Assembly (NCBI RefSeq): GCF_030161415.1
Contig: NZ_BSSU01000005.1
Coordinates: 186,001 to 250,000 of the forward strand
Direction: 5' to 3'
DNA: 64,000 bases
From: Thalassotalea eurytherma
GTDB lineage: Bacteria > Pseudomonadota > Gammaproteobacteria > Enterobacterales > Alteromonadaceae
Made by a program: the position numbers and the translations under genes. Position 1 is the stretch's first letter, and each line of letters begins with the position of its first letter. The notes below the pieces were generated by a model that searched no databases, had not been told where the DNA came from, and worked only from the letters and a program-made list of their open reading frames with translations. Shown piece after piece: positions 26,845 to 36,334 of the stretch.

Positions 26845-27314
26845 GTCATGGTTTTGATGTCCACAAATTTGGTGGCGAAGGGCCAATTGTTTTAGCTGGT
26901 GTTGAGATAGACTATCAGCAAGGGTTTGTTGCCCATTCTGATGGCGATGTTGCTATTCATGCATTATGTGATGCCATTCTTGGTGCGTTAGCACTGGGTG
27001 ACATAGGTAATCACTTTCCCGATACAAGTGACGAATATGAAAACATATCGAGCCGCATCTTATTGCGTCATGTCGTTGGCTTGATGAAAGACAAAGGCTA
27101 TCAGTTAGGTAATGCAGACATTACCATCGCTGCACAAGCTCCAAAAATAGCACCGCATTTATTGCCAATGAGAACATGTTTAGCAGAAGATCTTACCTGT
27201 GATATTGATCAAGTAAACGTTAAAGCGACGACCACTGAAAAATTAGGTTACGTCGGTCGTAAAGAAGGGGTTGCTGTGCATGCGGTTGTCTTACTAGAAA
27301 AGGCGGTTTCATGA
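26835..27314 (+). CDS. ispF: 2-C-methyl-D-erythritol 2,4-cyclodiphosphate synthase
   Basis: A 159-aa trimeric zinc enzyme of the MEP pathway that forms methylerythritol cyclodiphosphate with release of [14 protein letters not shown] at the N-terminus gives the metal-binding Asp and His, [18 protein letters not shown] the third ligand region, and [19 protein letters not shown] the CDP-binding part. It overlaps ispD and, by ATGA, truD. Confidence 0.96.
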   Translation: MRIGHGFDVHKFGGEGPIVLAGVEIDYQQGFVAHSDGDVAIHALCDAILGALALGDIGNHFPDTSDEYENISSRILLRHVVGLMKDKGYQLGNADITIAAQAPKIAPHLLPMRTCLAEDLTCDIDQVNVKATTTEKLGYVGRKEGVAVHAVVLLEKAVS

Positions 27315-28360
27315 GTGAATTAAAACCCGTACCTTATTTACATGGCACCCCACAATCCTCAGGTAAATTAAGATCGCAAATGGCAGATTTCAAAGTGTTT
27401 GAAATCTTACCTTTTGAGCCTTGTGGAGAAGGTGAACACCTTATTATTCACATTGAGAAAACGGGTGCCAATACGGTATTTGTGGCACGTCAGCTGGCTA
27501 AGTACTTCGGTGTCGCAGAAAAGTTTGTAACCTATGCGGGCTTAAAAGATCGATTCGCTATTTGTCAGCAGTCTTTCGGCGTACATGTACCCGGTAAGAA
27601 AAACTACGATCTTGGCGATCTAGACATTGAGGGGGTTAAAGTCCTCAGTTGGCAGCGACACAACAAAAAATTAAAAACTGGCGCGTTAATTGGTAATCGC
27701 TTTGAAATTACCTTAACTGATGTTAGTGATGTTGAAGATGTGGAACAACGCTGGCAGAAAATTTGTACGCGCGGCGTACCGAACTATTTTGGCGAACAAC
27801 GTTTTGGTATTGATGGTGGCAACATCGCGCGCGCTCAGTATTTATTTGAAGGCAATAAGGTTAAAGACAAGAAAAAGCGCAGTATTTATCTTTCTGCTGC
27901 AAGATCACTAATTTTTAATCAAATTGTCGCTAAACGCATTGAAGAAAATATGTACGATGTGTTGCATGCAGGTGATGTTTGCATGTTAGCGGGTACGCAA
28001 TCTGTTTTCTTGGCAGAAGAAGTTGATGACACATTATTAAATCGTCTGGATGAAAAAGACATCGATTTAACGGCTTCCATGTGGGGAGCGGGTTCATTAA
28101 TGAGCCAAGGTGATATTGCAGAACTTGAAGAAGACGTTGCCAATGAAAATGAACTTTTTGCAAAAGGCCTAGCAAAGTTTGGCTTGAAACAAGAGCGCAG
28201 AAGAATACGTTTAACTATTGCACAGCCGAAAATAGCAGTTAGCGAAAACCAAGTAACCGTTAGTTTCTTTTTACCTTCTGGCTGTTTTGCTACGACAGTT
28301 TTGCGTGAACTATTGAACTATCAAGACATGACAGTGCGTGTTACTAAAGAAACGTCATAA
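27311..28360 (+). CDS. truD: tRNA pseudouridine(13) synthase
   Basis: A 349-aa pseudouridine synthase of the TruD family, which modifies U13 in tRNA-Glu. The catalytic Asp is in YAGLKDRFA, and NYFGEQRFG and [16 protein letters not shown] are typical TruD blocks. Its start overlaps the ispF stop in an ATGA, and surE follows after 9 bp. The order ispF-truD-surE-pcm is the usual gammaproteobacterial one. Confidence 0.96.
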   Translation: MSELKPVPYLHGTPQSSGKLRSQMADFKVFEILPFEPCGEGEHLIIHIEKTGANTVFVARQLAKYFGVAEKFVTYAGLKDRFAICQQSFGVHVPGKKNYDLGDLDIEGVKVLSWQRHNKKLKTGALIGNRFEITLTDVSDVEDVEQRWQKICTRGVPNYFGEQRFGIDGGNIARAQYLFEGNKVKDKKKRSIYLSAARSLIFNQIVAKRIEENMYDVLHAGDVCMLAGTQSVFLAEEVDDTLLNRLDEKDIDLTASMWGAGSLMSQGDIAELEEDVANENELFAKGLAKFGLKQERRRIRLTIAQPKIAVSENQVTVSFFLPSGCFATTVLRELLNYQDMTVRVTKETS

Positions 28361-28369
28361 GGAAGTAAG

Positions 28370-29122
28370 ATGAAGATATTAGTGAGTAATGACGATGGTG
28401 TGAATGCACCTGGTATGAAGGTTTTACAACAGGCGTTAGCAGCCCTTGGCGAGACAATGGTAGTTGGCCCTGATAGAAACTGCAGTGGCGCTAGTAACTC
28501 ACTAACACTCATTAACCCTTTGCGTACCCAGGTTTTAGATAATGGTTATATTAGTGTCAATGGTACACCAACAGACTGTGTCCATTTAGCGATTAGCCAG
28601 TTGTGTGAAACGCCACCTGATTTAGTGGTCGCAGGTATTAATCATGGCGCAAACCTAGGTGACGATGTTCTTTATTCTGGCACTGTAGCGGCAGCTACTG
28701 AAGGACGTCATATGGGGATGCCAGCAATTGCTGTTTCGCTTGTTGGCAAAGAAGAAAAGCATTATGAAACAGCGGCGCAAGTAGCCGTTAAAGTGATTGA
28801 ACGCTTAAAGGCTCATCCATTAAAGTCAGATCAAATTTTAAATATTAATGTGCCAGATATACCGATATCAGAGCTCAAAGGTATTAAAGCAACACGTTTA
28901 GGGCATCGTCACAAAGCCGAAACAATGAAAAAAATGAAAGACCCATGGAATCGCGATATCTATTGGTACGGTTCGCTTGGCCAAGAATTAGACGCAGGTG
29001 AAGGAACAGATTTTCATGCCGTCGCTAATGGTTTTGCTTCGGTAACGCCGTTAACAGTTGATATGACAGCCCATAACAGTTTAAATACTATGCAACAATG
29101 GATAAGTGAAGTTAAATTATGA
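28370..29122 (+). CDS. surE: 5'/3'-nucleotidase SurE
   Basis: A 250-aa metal-dependent survival protein. It starts [16 protein letters not shown], with the metal-binding D-D pair, then [20 protein letters not shown] and [21 protein letters not shown]. It removes phosphate from nucleotides and short polyphosphate and is linked to stationary-phase survival. It is followed by pcm in an ATGA overlap. Confidence 0.96.
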   Translation: MKILVSNDDGVNAPGMKVLQQALAALGETMVVGPDRNCSGASNSLTLINPLRTQVLDNGYISVNGTPTDCVHLAISQLCETPPDLVVAGINHGANLGDDVLYSGTVAAATEGRHMGMPAIAVSLVGKEEKHYETAAQVAVKVIERLKAHPLKSDQILNINVPDIPISELKGIKATRLGHRHKAETMKKMKDPWNRDIYWYGSLGQELDAGEGTDFHAVANGFASVTPLTVDMTAHNSLNTMQQWISEVKL

Positions 29123-29781
29123 GTCGACTCGTAGGTAGCAGAATTGGTGGTAAGTCGAGTAGAAGCGGCGAAGTGTTGGCTCAGCAGCTTGCAAATGAAG
29201 GAATTACCGACCAACGAGTGTTACAAGCTATAGCACGTTCGCCACGTCATATTTTTGTACCAGAAATTCTAGCGCACAAAGCTTATGAAAATAACGCATT
29301 ACCTATTGGACAAGGCCAAACCATTTCACAACCTTATATTGTTGCAAAAATGTCAGAACTTTTGCTTGAAGATGGTGTCCCAGAAAACGTATTAGAAATA
29401 GGTACGGGGTCTGGTTATCAAACGTCTATTTTGGCGCAATTGATTCCTAAGGTTTATTCAGTTGAGCGAATTAAAACGTTGCAGTTTCAAGCTAAACGTC
29501 GATTGCAGGCGATGGATCTGCATAACATATCGATGAAGCATGGTGACGGTTGGAAAGGCTGGCAATCAAAAGCACCTTTTCAAGCAATTATTGTGACTGC
29601 AGCGCCAACAAGTGTACCGCAAGCTTTGCTAGACCAACTCAGTGAAGGTGGCAAGCTAGTGATTCCGGTAGGCGATCAAACCCAAGTATTGAAAATAATT
29701 ACAAAACAAGGCGAGCAATTTCATGAGAAGCTCGTTGAAGCCGTAAAGTTTGTACCTTTAGTTCCCGGAGCCGTTGTTTGA
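29119..29781 (+). CDS. pcm: Protein-L-isoaspartate O-methyltransferase
   Basis: A 220-aa SAM-dependent methyltransferase that repairs isoaspartyl residues. [16 protein letters not shown] is the substrate motif, [15 protein letters not shown] the SAM-binding motif I, and [16 protein letters not shown] and HGDGWKGW follow. It overlaps surE upstream and the TTG start of the yqaA-like gene downstream by four bases, so the block is translationally coupled. Confidence 0.96.
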   Translation: MSRLVGSRIGGKSSRSGEVLAQQLANEGITDQRVLQAIARSPRHIFVPEILAHKAYENNALPIGQGQTISQPYIVAKMSELLLEDGVPENVLEIGTGSGYQTSILAQLIPKVYSVERIKTLQFQAKRRLQAMDLHNISMKHGDGWKGWQSKAPFQAIIVTAAPTSVPQALLDQLSEGGKLVIPVGDQTQVLKIITKQGEQFHEKLVEAVKFVPLVPGAVV

Positions 29782-30365
29782 AGATTTTTTCTAAGCTGTA
29801 TGAATGGACCATGCAGTGGGCAGAGCATAAGTTTGCACCTAGAGCCCTAGCGTTTTTAACCTTTATTGAATCTATTTTTTTTCCTATCCCACCAGACGTA
29901 CTGTTAGCGCCTATGGTGTTGTCTAAGCCTGAAAAAGCTTGGCGCTTTGCCACCATAGCTACCGTATCATCTGTACTTGGCGGTGCACTTGGTTACTGGC
30001 TAGGCGCATGGATGTTTGAACCATGGATTGAACCAGCAATTAACCAGCTAGGTTACGGCCACAAACTCGAGCAAGTCATGCTATGGTTCGAGCAGTGGGG
30101 CGTGTGGGTGGTATTTGTCGCAGGCTTTTCGCCAATCCCTTACAAACTCTTTACGGTTAGCGCAGGATTTTTGAGTTTAGCGTTTCTACCCTTTTTAATT
30201 GCTTCGACCATTGGTCGTGGTATGCGATTTTTTCTCGTTGCAGGGTTAATTAAATTAGGGGGGGCTGAAATGGAAGCAAAAATTCGCCGCTGGGTTGATA
30301 TTATCGGTTGGGGTGTTGTTGCCTTAATTCTTGTTGCATATATCTATCATACCCAAACGAGTTAG
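29778..30365 (+). CDS. YqaA/DedA-like inner membrane protein
   Basis: A 195-aa membrane protein of the SNARE-associated (DedA/YqaA) group. The sequence [20 protein letters not shown] has the short helix plus proline motif of the family, [20 protein letters not shown] the glycine-rich segment and [16 protein letters not shown] the reentrant-loop region. Three or four hydrophobic segments are visible. It starts with TTG at 29778, overlapping the pcm stop; GGAG lies 7 bp upstream and the first residues ([10 protein letters not shown]) look like those of YqaA proteins. It may act in lipid flipping, as proposed for DedA relatives. nlpD follows 2 bp later. Confidence 0.88.
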   Translation: MKIFSKLYEWTMQWAEHKFAPRALAFLTFIESIFFPIPPDVLLAPMVLSKPEKAWRFATIATVSSVLGGALGYWLGAWMFEPWIEPAINQLGYGHKLEQVMLWFEQWGVWVVFVAGFSPIPYKLFTVSAGFLSLAFLPFLIASTIGRGMRFFLVAGLIKLGGAEMEAKIRRWVDIIGWGVVALILVAYIYHTQTS

Positions 30366-30367
30366 TT

Positions 30368-31216
30368 ATGTTGGGAGCTAACTGGTATAAAAATGCTATT
30401 CTAGTATGTTTACTGTTACTTGCAGGCTGTTCTTCTAAGCCTCAAAAGCCTGCCCCTGTTGTAGACATTCAAGGGCATGCTCCCATCACTAACAAGTCTA
30501 AAAACACGCTCCAACAAAGTGAATATTTAGTTAAAAAAGGTGAAACCTTATACGCTATTGCATGGCGTGCGAATGTGAATGTGAAAACATTAGCTTCATG
30601 GAATAATATCACCGCGCCTTACCATATCTACCCAGGACAGAAGCTATCGCTTTCGAAGGCAATTTCAAAGCCAAAAAATAGTGCAAAAACTCCACCTCAA
30701 CCGAATAAAAACTCAGCTAATAAAAGTGAAAAAAATGTAAAGAAAGCGGTTGATCAGAAAAAAAATCAGGAGTATGGTGTTAATGAAGGTGGACAAAAAA
30801 TCAACAGAAAAAGTACACAAAAACAAAGTACTTTCTCTCAGAAAATCCGCCGATGGCTATGGCCACATAACGGAAAAGTAGTTCAAACCTTTTCTACTAA
30901 AGTACAAGGAAATAAAGGCATTGATATTGCCGGTCGCAAGGGAGATAACATCAAAGCTGCGGCATCTGGCACTGTTGTATATGCTGGTAATGCATTAAGA
31001 GGTTATGGCAACCTCGTTATAATCAAACATAATGATGATTATCTCAGTGCATATGCCCATAATGATCGTATATTGGTCAAAGAGCAACAACAGATCAACG
31101 CTGGTGATGTAATCGCCAAAATGGGAGATACCGACGCCCAAAGAGTCATGCTTCATTTTGAAGTTCGCTTTCGTGGCAAGTCAGTTAATCCGCAGAAGTA
31201 TTTGCCGAAAAAATGA
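30368..31216 (+). CDS. nlpD: NlpD-type LysM/M23 lipoprotein, amidase activator
   Basis: A 282-aa lipoprotein with lipobox LLAGC. The LysM domain (YLVKKGETLYAIAWRANVNVKTLASWNNI) binds peptidoglycan; a Lys/Gln/Asn-rich linker follows, then a LytM/M23 domain (about residues 180-278). The M23 metal site is degenerate: GNKGIDIAG stands where active enzymes have His, as in E. coli NlpD. It therefore should activate AmiC-type amidases in septum splitting and not cut by itself. ATG 30368 is the right start, because the lipoprotein signal begins there. It precedes rpoS as in many gammaproteobacteria. Confidence 0.95.
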   Translation: MLGANWYKNAILVCLLLLAGCSSKPQKPAPVVDIQGHAPITNKSKNTLQQSEYLVKKGETLYAIAWRANVNVKTLASWNNITAPYHIYPGQKLSLSKAISKPKNSAKTPPQPNKNSANKSEKNVKKAVDQKKNQEYGVNEGGQKINRKSTQKQSTFSQKIRRWLWPHNGKVVQTFSTKVQGNKGIDIAGRKGDNIKAAASGTVVYAGNALRGYGNLVIIKHNDDYLSAYAHNDRILVKEQQQINAGDVIAKMGDTDAQRVMLHFEVRFRGKSVNPQKYLPKK

Positions 31217-31330
31217 TCGAAAGATTAATAAACTCGTCACGTTAATAAATTAATAATAAATAATAATTATAAATGGAGAGCAATTGTGTAGTTAATACCA
31301 ATAATAATACTTGCTATTAGGAGAAGTGGC

Positions 31331-32242
31331 ATGGGCATTAATAAAGAAATAAACGATGTTGTTGTTGAACCGGTAAGTAAAAAGAGAGAGAAAGAAGAAG
31401 CATCTTCTAACTTAGATGCGACCCAGCTTTATTTAGGAGAAATTGGTTTTTCGCCTTTGTTAAGTGCAGAAGAAGAAGTTTACTTTTCCCGCCTTGCCCT
31501 GAAGGGGGATGAAGCAGCGCGTAAGCGCATGATCGAAAGTAATTTAAGACTCGTTGTGAAAATTGCACGACGATACAATAATCGCGGCCTTCCACTATTA
31601 GACCTTATCGAAGAAGGTAACCTTGGCCTAATTAGAGCTGTAGAAAAGTTTGATCCAGAACGTGGATTTAGATTTTCAACATATGCTACCTGGTGGATTC
31701 GTCAAACCATTGAACGCGCAATTATGAATCAAACGCGCACAATTCGATTACCTATTCATGTTGTGAAAGAGCTAAACATATACTTACGTACAGCTCGTGA
31801 GTTAATTCAAAAGCTAGATCATGAACCAACCGCAGAAGATATTGCAAGCGAGCTAGATAAGCCTGTTGAAGATGTCAGCAAGATGTTGAAACTTAACGAG
31901 CGCATTACATCGGTTGATACACCTTTTGCTGGCGATTCAGAAAAAGCCTTGCTTGATGTCATCCCAGATGAAAAAGGCGGTGGCCCAGAAAATAAATTGC
32001 AAAACAGTGACTTGAAAAACAATATTGTGGTTTGGCTAAATGAGCTTAACTCTAAACAACGTGAAGTGCTTGCTAGACGTTTTGGTTTATTAGGTTATGA
32101 AGCTGCAACACTAGAAGATGTTGGTTCTGAAATTGGCTTAACCCGTGAACGTGTGCGTCAAATTCAAGTAGAAGCATTGAAACGTTTAAGAGACATGCTA
32201 GGTCAACAAAACCTATCGTTAGAGTCCTTATTCCAAGAATAA
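31331..32242 (+). CDS. rpoS: RNA polymerase sigma factor RpoS
   Basis: A 303-aa stationary-phase sigma factor. Region 1.2 is [21 protein letters not shown], region 2 has [60 protein letters not shown], region 3 contains [14 protein letters not shown], and region 4 has [24 protein letters not shown]. It is a little shorter than E. coli RpoS (330 aa), mainly at the N-terminus. AGGAGAAG precedes the ATG. The 114-bp space after nlpD gives a short leader, and further promoters within nlpD are likely, as known elsewhere. Confidence 0.97.
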   Translation: MGINKEINDVVVEPVSKKREKEEASSNLDATQLYLGEIGFSPLLSAEEEVYFSRLALKGDEAARKRMIESNLRLVVKIARRYNNRGLPLLDLIEEGNLGLIRAVEKFDPERGFRFSTYATWWIRQTIERAIMNQTRTIRLPIHVVKELNIYLRTARELIQKLDHEPTAEDIASELDKPVEDVSKMLKLNERITSVDTPFAGDSEKALLDVIPDEKGGGPENKLQNSDLKNNIVVWLNELNSKQREVLARRFGLLGYEAATLEDVGSEIGLTRERVRQIQVEALKRLRDMLGQQNLSLESLFQE

Positions 32243-32264
32243 TGCTGTAAAAAGTAATGCATCG

Positions 32265-32292
32265 AAAGGTCAACGAATGTTGGCCTTTTTTA
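32265..32292 (+). terminator. Rho-independent terminator of rpoS
   Basis: A 10-bp stem AAAGGTCAAC (32265-32274) and GTTGGCCTTT (32279-32288) with loop GAAT and one G-T pair is followed by T residues, 22 bp after the rpoS stop. Confidence 0.85.
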
Positions 32293-32352
32293 TTGCTAAT
32301 ATTTTGATATGGAAAAACGTACGTGGTTTTTAGCATTGGCGCCTATTGCTGA

Positions 32353-33795
32353 TTAATAGCTAAATTGAACACCTAATGAAACGTTTAAGCCTCGCATATA
32401 TTTATCATCATCAATGGTGACTGTATCGAGAGTCGAGGCAATATCAAGGTTAAAAAACTTCATGAATGTTATGCCGGCATTTAAGTAACGCAACTCTGAG
32501 CCTACCAGATTTTGACTAAAGCCAAATCTAGCGCTTGGCAACCACCAATTATCTGCAGCATAGCCCGCGGTTACGTTAACCCATTGATATTTGTCTAACA
32601 TTGGGTCTGAAACTGGGTTAGCGTCAAACTCGGCTCTTAAACTCCACTTTTTATCAGAGGTAAATACAGCGCCTTGCAGTGTAAGTTGACGTTCTAGGGT
32701 AAAAATTTCGTTTTTGTCTAGCTCATTGAGTACATAAGTAGAGCTATACCTGCGACGATCGATTGTTGGATAATCATAATGACTTTCAATTGTGTTCTTT
32801 AAATGTGCGGCAACAAAGTAATGTTGGCTAGCAAAAGAAAGCCCCAAATCAATATCAAATCCATTCTCATATGAGTAATCTCCATTACGAATATCTTTAA
32901 ATAGAGATTCGGCATCTTCAAGATCACCAACTCTCACATCTAAATTTGTCATACCAACGTTATAGAATGTAGGCTTTGCTCCCCAATACATCGTTCCATA
33001 ATCATTGCTGAACCATTTCTTTGAATAGGATAGGTTAACCTTGGTAATACGAGCTGATTTGACGAGTAGCAAGCTATCGTTAGTTACACGCAGCGTTATT
33101 CCTTTATTGGCAGGGTTGTAATACATAGTTAAGCCTGCACTTAAATTTAACTCTTGTACGCCGTCGTCTTCAGTAAAATCTGGGATTCGTTGAAGTTCAC
33201 TCACCGCTTGTTCCGCATCAAACTCTACATTCTCTAAGATACCAACTGCTTTAGAAAATCCAGTGTAGCTAAGACCTAATAATAATGTACCGCCATGGTA
33301 ATCGGTGTTAATAACAAAGGGAGCTTCTACACCAATTTCTGTTTTGGCGTAACCTTCTACTGCAATAAGCGCGAGTAAACTCGCTAAAGAAATGACTTTG
33401 TCTTTGACAAGTTCAACGCGTTCTTCAAGGTCAGGGTATGTTTCAAATACTTTATCCCAATCAACTAAATCTGGACGCTCTATTGGATTGGTGGGTGCGC
33501 CAGGTGGTGGCTCTGTTGGCTCGAAATTCCCAGACAGTTTATTGTATGCATCAAACAGATCATCGAGGTCGCCATACTCTATTGAAGCAGAAAGATTCAC
33601 CATACCACCAGCCATTAAAGTACTGTGATTGCTATCAATAACAAGTGCTGTGTTTGCCGGGTTTGCATCGCTACTTAACGCTTGTTGAGAAAAGTTTAAT
33701 TTTGCATGTTTGGGCTGAATTTGTGAGAAAGTACTTGAACTAAAGAGTAATGCAATTGATAAATAAGCTAGGCGGTAAACGTTTATTTTTTGCAT
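32353..33795 (-). CDS. TraF-like outer membrane barrel protein
   Basis: A 480-aa exported protein. It has a signal peptide (MQKINVYRLAYLSIALLFSSSTFS) and many amphipathic beta strands, and ends YMRGLNVSLGVQFSY with an aromatic C-terminus, so it is probably an outer membrane barrel. The pattern (KLNFSQQALSSDANPANTALVID, SARITKVNLSYSKKWF, LRAEFDANPVSD) matches chromosomal proteins labelled conjugal transfer protein TraF (TraF_2 family) in Alteromonadales. No conjugation gene is nearby, so that name is probably misleading. ATG 33795 is preferred over the listed longer frame, because the signal peptide starts there. It lies between rpoS and the tRNA gene. Confidence 0.75.
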   Translation of the reverse strand: MQKINVYRLAYLSIALLFSSSTFSQIQPKHAKLNFSQQALSSDANPANTALVIDSNHSTLMAGGMVNLSASIEYGDLDDLFDAYNKLSGNFEPTEPPPGAPTNPIERPDLVDWDKVFETYPDLEERVELVKDKVISLASLLALIAVEGYAKTEIGVEAPFVINTDYHGGTLLLGLSYTGFSKAVGILENVEFDAEQAVSELQRIPDFTEDDGVQELNLSAGLTMYYNPANKGITLRVTNDSLLLVKSARITKVNLSYSKKWFSNDYGTMYWGAKPTFYNVGMTNLDVRVGDLEDAESLFKDIRNGDYSYENGFDIDLGLSFASQHYFVAAHLKNTIESHYDYPTIDRRRYSSTYVLNELDKNEIFTLERQLTLQGAVFTSDKKWSLRAEFDANPVSDPMLDKYQWVNVTAGYAADNWWLPSARFGFSQNLVGSELRYLNAGITFMKFFNLDIASTLDTVTIDDDKYMRGLNVSLGVQFSY

Positions 33796-33943
33796 TTTAT
33801 AAGGCACCGAAATAATAGAGTTAATTTCAGTATACAAAAATATAAAAAATTAGCCTAAGTCTTTTACATCAATAACGTTTTTAAGATGTAAGACGAGTGG
33901 CAGTATTGCTAAGGTCATTAACGGATAGTTTAAAGTTTTGAAA

Positions 33944-34020
33944 TGGTGGCCCCTCCCAGACTTGAACTGGGGACCTACCGATTATGAGTCGGGTGCTCTA
34001 ACCAACTGAGCTAAAGGGCC
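33944..34020 (-). tRNA. ileX: tRNA-Ile2 (anticodon CAU, lysidine type)
   Basis: A 77-base cloverleaf with encoded CCA. The acceptor stem is GGCCCTT paired with AGGGGCC, the D-arm GCTCAGTTGGTTAGAGC, the anticodon loop CTCATAA (CAT, genomic 33984-33986) and the T-arm CCCAG-TTCAAGT-CTGGG. The anticodon alone would say Met. The GGCCC...GGGCC acceptor stem and GACTCATAATCGG arm match E. coli ileX rather than elongator tRNA-Met (GGCTACG) or initiator tRNA (C1-A72 mismatch). TilS would convert C34 to lysidine so that it reads AUA. It lies downstream of rpoD, as ileX does in E. coli. Confidence 0.88.
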
Positions 34021-34057
34021 ATTCCAAAGAGTTTCACAAGATCTTGTGATGCGGGGC

Positions 34058-34086
34058 AGTATAAGCATTTTTTATTTTGTTGTCAC
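34058..34086 (-). promoter_or_regulatory. Sigma70 promoter of the tRNA gene
   Basis: On the minus strand, GTGACA (34081-34086) and TATACT (34058-34063) are spaced by exactly 17 bp. The GC-rich discriminator GCCCCGC (34051-34057) is typical of stable-RNA promoters under stringent control. The tRNA 5' end is about 30 bases past the likely start point. Confidence 0.7.
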
Positions 34087-34181
34087 GCGCTCGTCTTTAA
34101 AAATCTTGATATAAGCGATTGATAGCTTAAAACTTATCCAATTTTGTGATTTCAACATCTTTTGTTGTTGCCGCGAAAACA

Positions 34182-34207
34182 AAAAATCCAGCCGAAGCTG
34201 GATTTTT
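34182..34207 (-). terminator. Rho-independent terminator of rpoD
   Basis: An 11-bp perfect stem AAAAATCCAGC (34182-34192) and GCTGGATTTTT (34197-34207) with loop CGAA lies 21 bp beyond the rpoD stop codon; the stem's own T-rich arm forms the tract. Confidence 0.88.
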
Positions 34208-34227
34208 CAATAAATCATCGCTTATTT

Positions 34228-36081
34228 TTACTCGCCGTCTAAGAAACTCTTAAGTTGCTCAGAACGAGAAGGGTGGCGAAGTTTACGAAGCGCTTTAGCT
34301 TCGATTTGACGAATACGCTCACGTGTTACGTCAAACTGCTTACCTACCTCTTCTAACGTATGGTCAGTATTCATATCAATACCGAAACGCATACGTAAAA
34401 CCTTTGCTTCACGAGCCGTTAGGCCTGCTAATACTTCGTGAGTAGCATTTTTCAGGTTTTCAGATGTAGCAGAGTCTACTGGTAGTTCACCACTATCATC
34501 TTGAATGAAATCACCTAAATGCGAATCTTCATCGTCACCAATTGGTGTTTCCATTGAGATAGGCTCTTTAGCAATCTTTAATACCTTACGAATTTTATCT
34601 TCAGGCATTACCATGCGTTCTGCTAATTCTTCAGGCGTTGGCTCACGACCCATTTCTTGTAACATTTGACGAGAGATACGGTTAAGTTTGTTAATCGTTT
34701 CAATCATGTGTACAGGAATACGAATTGTACGTGCTTGGTCAGCAATTGAACGAGTAATTGCTTGACGAATCCACCATGTTGCATAAGTTGAGAACTTATA
34801 ACCACGACGGTATTCGAATTTATCAACCGCTTTCATCAAGCCGATATTACCTTCTTGAATTAAGTCCAAGAATTGTAAACCACGGTTTGTGTATTTTTTC
34901 GCGATCGAAATTACTAGACGTAAGTTAGCTTCAACCATTTCTTTCTTAGCGCGGCGAGCTTTTGCTTCACCAATTGACATACGACGGTTAATGTCTTTAA
35001 TGCCATGTACATTTAAGAAAGTTTCTTGTTCAAGCATTGTTAGCTTGTGAACACAGCGTTCTACATCCAATTCAATGTCAGATAGTTTCTTCGCATATGG
35101 TTCGCCCGACGCTTTTTGCTCTGCAAACCATTCTAAACTTGTTTCATTGCCAGGGAAGATTTTGATAAAGGTTGCTTTTGGCATACCTGCACCAACAACA
35201 CAGTGCTTCATTATCAAACGTTCTTGTACACGCAATCTGTCCATAACTTGACGCATGTTTTTAACTAAACGATCAAATACTTTAGGCACAATACGGAATT
35301 CTTTAAATACGTCAGCTAATGCATCAATTGCAGCTTGCGCATCATCATGGCCGCGACCTTTATCAGCAATCACTTTGTTAGCAGCTTCATACGCATCGCG
35401 CAATAAACCGAATTTTTCGCGCGCTTGCTCTGGACAAGGGCCTGTATCTACTTCTTCTTCATCATCGTCTGAATCATCGTTAGATTTTAAATCAGTATCT
35501 TCGTCATCTAACTCTTCTTCTGATAACTCAGAGCCGATATGTGTTGCAGCTGCTGCAACGTCGTCATCTTCTGCGTCTGGGTCTAAAAAGCCGACAATAA
35601 TATCACTTAAGCGTGCTTCTTCTGCTTCGAAGTTATCCCATTGCTCTAACAAAAAGTTAATCGCTGGTGGATACTCTGCAACGCTACGCTGTACTTCTTT
35701 AATGCCTTCTTCAATTCGCTTAGCGATAACAATTTCGCCTTTACGTGTTAGAAGCTCAACAGTACCCATTTCACGCATATACATACGTACAGGATCTGTT
35801 GTTCGGCCAATTTCGCTTTCTACAGTAGCTAGTGCTTGGGCTGCTGCTTCTGCAGCGTCTTCGTCAGTATTAGCTTCTGACATCATTAACGTATCGGTAT
35901 CAGGTGCATTTTCAAATACCTGAATACCCATATCGTTGATCATACGAATGATGTCTTCAACTTGGTCTGAGTCGATAATATCTTGAGGAAGGTGATCGTT
36001 AACTTCAGCAAAAGTTAAATAACCTTGTTCTTTACCTTTGGTAATTAACTCTTTAAGTCTAGATTGTGGGGCTTGATCCAT
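34228..36081 (-). CDS. rpoD: RNA polymerase sigma factor RpoD (sigma70)
   Basis: The 617-aa primary sigma factor (E. coli 613). Region 1.1 covers the first 80 residues ([26 protein letters not shown]), region 1.2 has [23 protein letters not shown], and an acidic non-conserved region (DPDAEDDD to [12 protein letters not shown]) follows. Region 2 has [59 protein letters not shown], region 3 [13 protein letters not shown], and region 4 [33 protein letters not shown]. The 253-bp space before it separates it from dnaG and holds its promoter region; no terminator-type hairpin was seen there. Confidence 0.98.
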   Translation of the reverse strand: MDQAPQSRLKELITKGKEQGYLTFAEVNDHLPQDIIDSDQVEDIIRMINDMGIQVFENAPDTDTLMMSEANTDEDAAEAAAQALATVESEIGRTTDPVRMYMREMGTVELLTRKGEIVIAKRIEEGIKEVQRSVAEYPPAINFLLEQWDNFEAEEARLSDIIVGFLDPDAEDDDVAAAATHIGSELSEEELDDEDTDLKSNDDSDDDEEEVDTGPCPEQAREKFGLLRDAYEAANKVIADKGRGHDDAQAAIDALADVFKEFRIVPKVFDRLVKNMRQVMDRLRVQERLIMKHCVVGAGMPKATFIKIFPGNETSLEWFAEQKASGEPYAKKLSDIELDVERCVHKLTMLEQETFLNVHGIKDINRRMSIGEAKARRAKKEMVEANLRLVISIAKKYTNRGLQFLDLIQEGNIGLMKAVDKFEYRRGYKFSTYATWWIRQAITRSIADQARTIRIPVHMIETINKLNRISRQMLQEMGREPTPEELAERMVMPEDKIRKVLKIAKEPISMETPIGDDEDSHLGDFIQDDSGELPVDSATSENLKNATHEVLAGLTAREAKVLRMRFGIDMNTDHTLEEVGKQFDVTRERIRQIEAKALRKLRHPSRSEQLKSFLDGE

Positions 36082-36334
36082 TGACTAGTGTCCACCTTTT
36101 TGGCTGCAAATTGAGAACAAATAAAGCCGTATATTATAGCTAGTTGACTATAAAAATGCCAGTGTTTAACTGATGGTCAATTAAAAAACTAACGGCGATA
36201 TTACATGGTCACTGATATGGGGGTGATTTATACGAATACAACCCAATTTTTAATTTAGTGACAAGTTTTTATAAAAAGTTTATATCGCGAATGTTCTAGA
36301 TTTATTTATTCTTGTTATTAGCTATAGCTTAGCA

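Noticed and set aside
32353-33795. Remnant of a conjugative plasmid, from the TraF name
   Set aside because: No other tra gene, relaxase, integrase or repeat boundary is nearby, and the gene is intact within a housekeeping region.
33944-34020. Elongator tRNA-Met
   Set aside because: The anticodon is CAU, but the acceptor and anticodon stems match tRNA-Ile2.
35255-35923. 222-codon Ser/Ala-rich frame antisense to rpoD
   Set aside because: It is a shadow of the rpoD acidic region on the opposite strand; the Ser/Ala richness is the complement of Asp/Glu/Ala codons.
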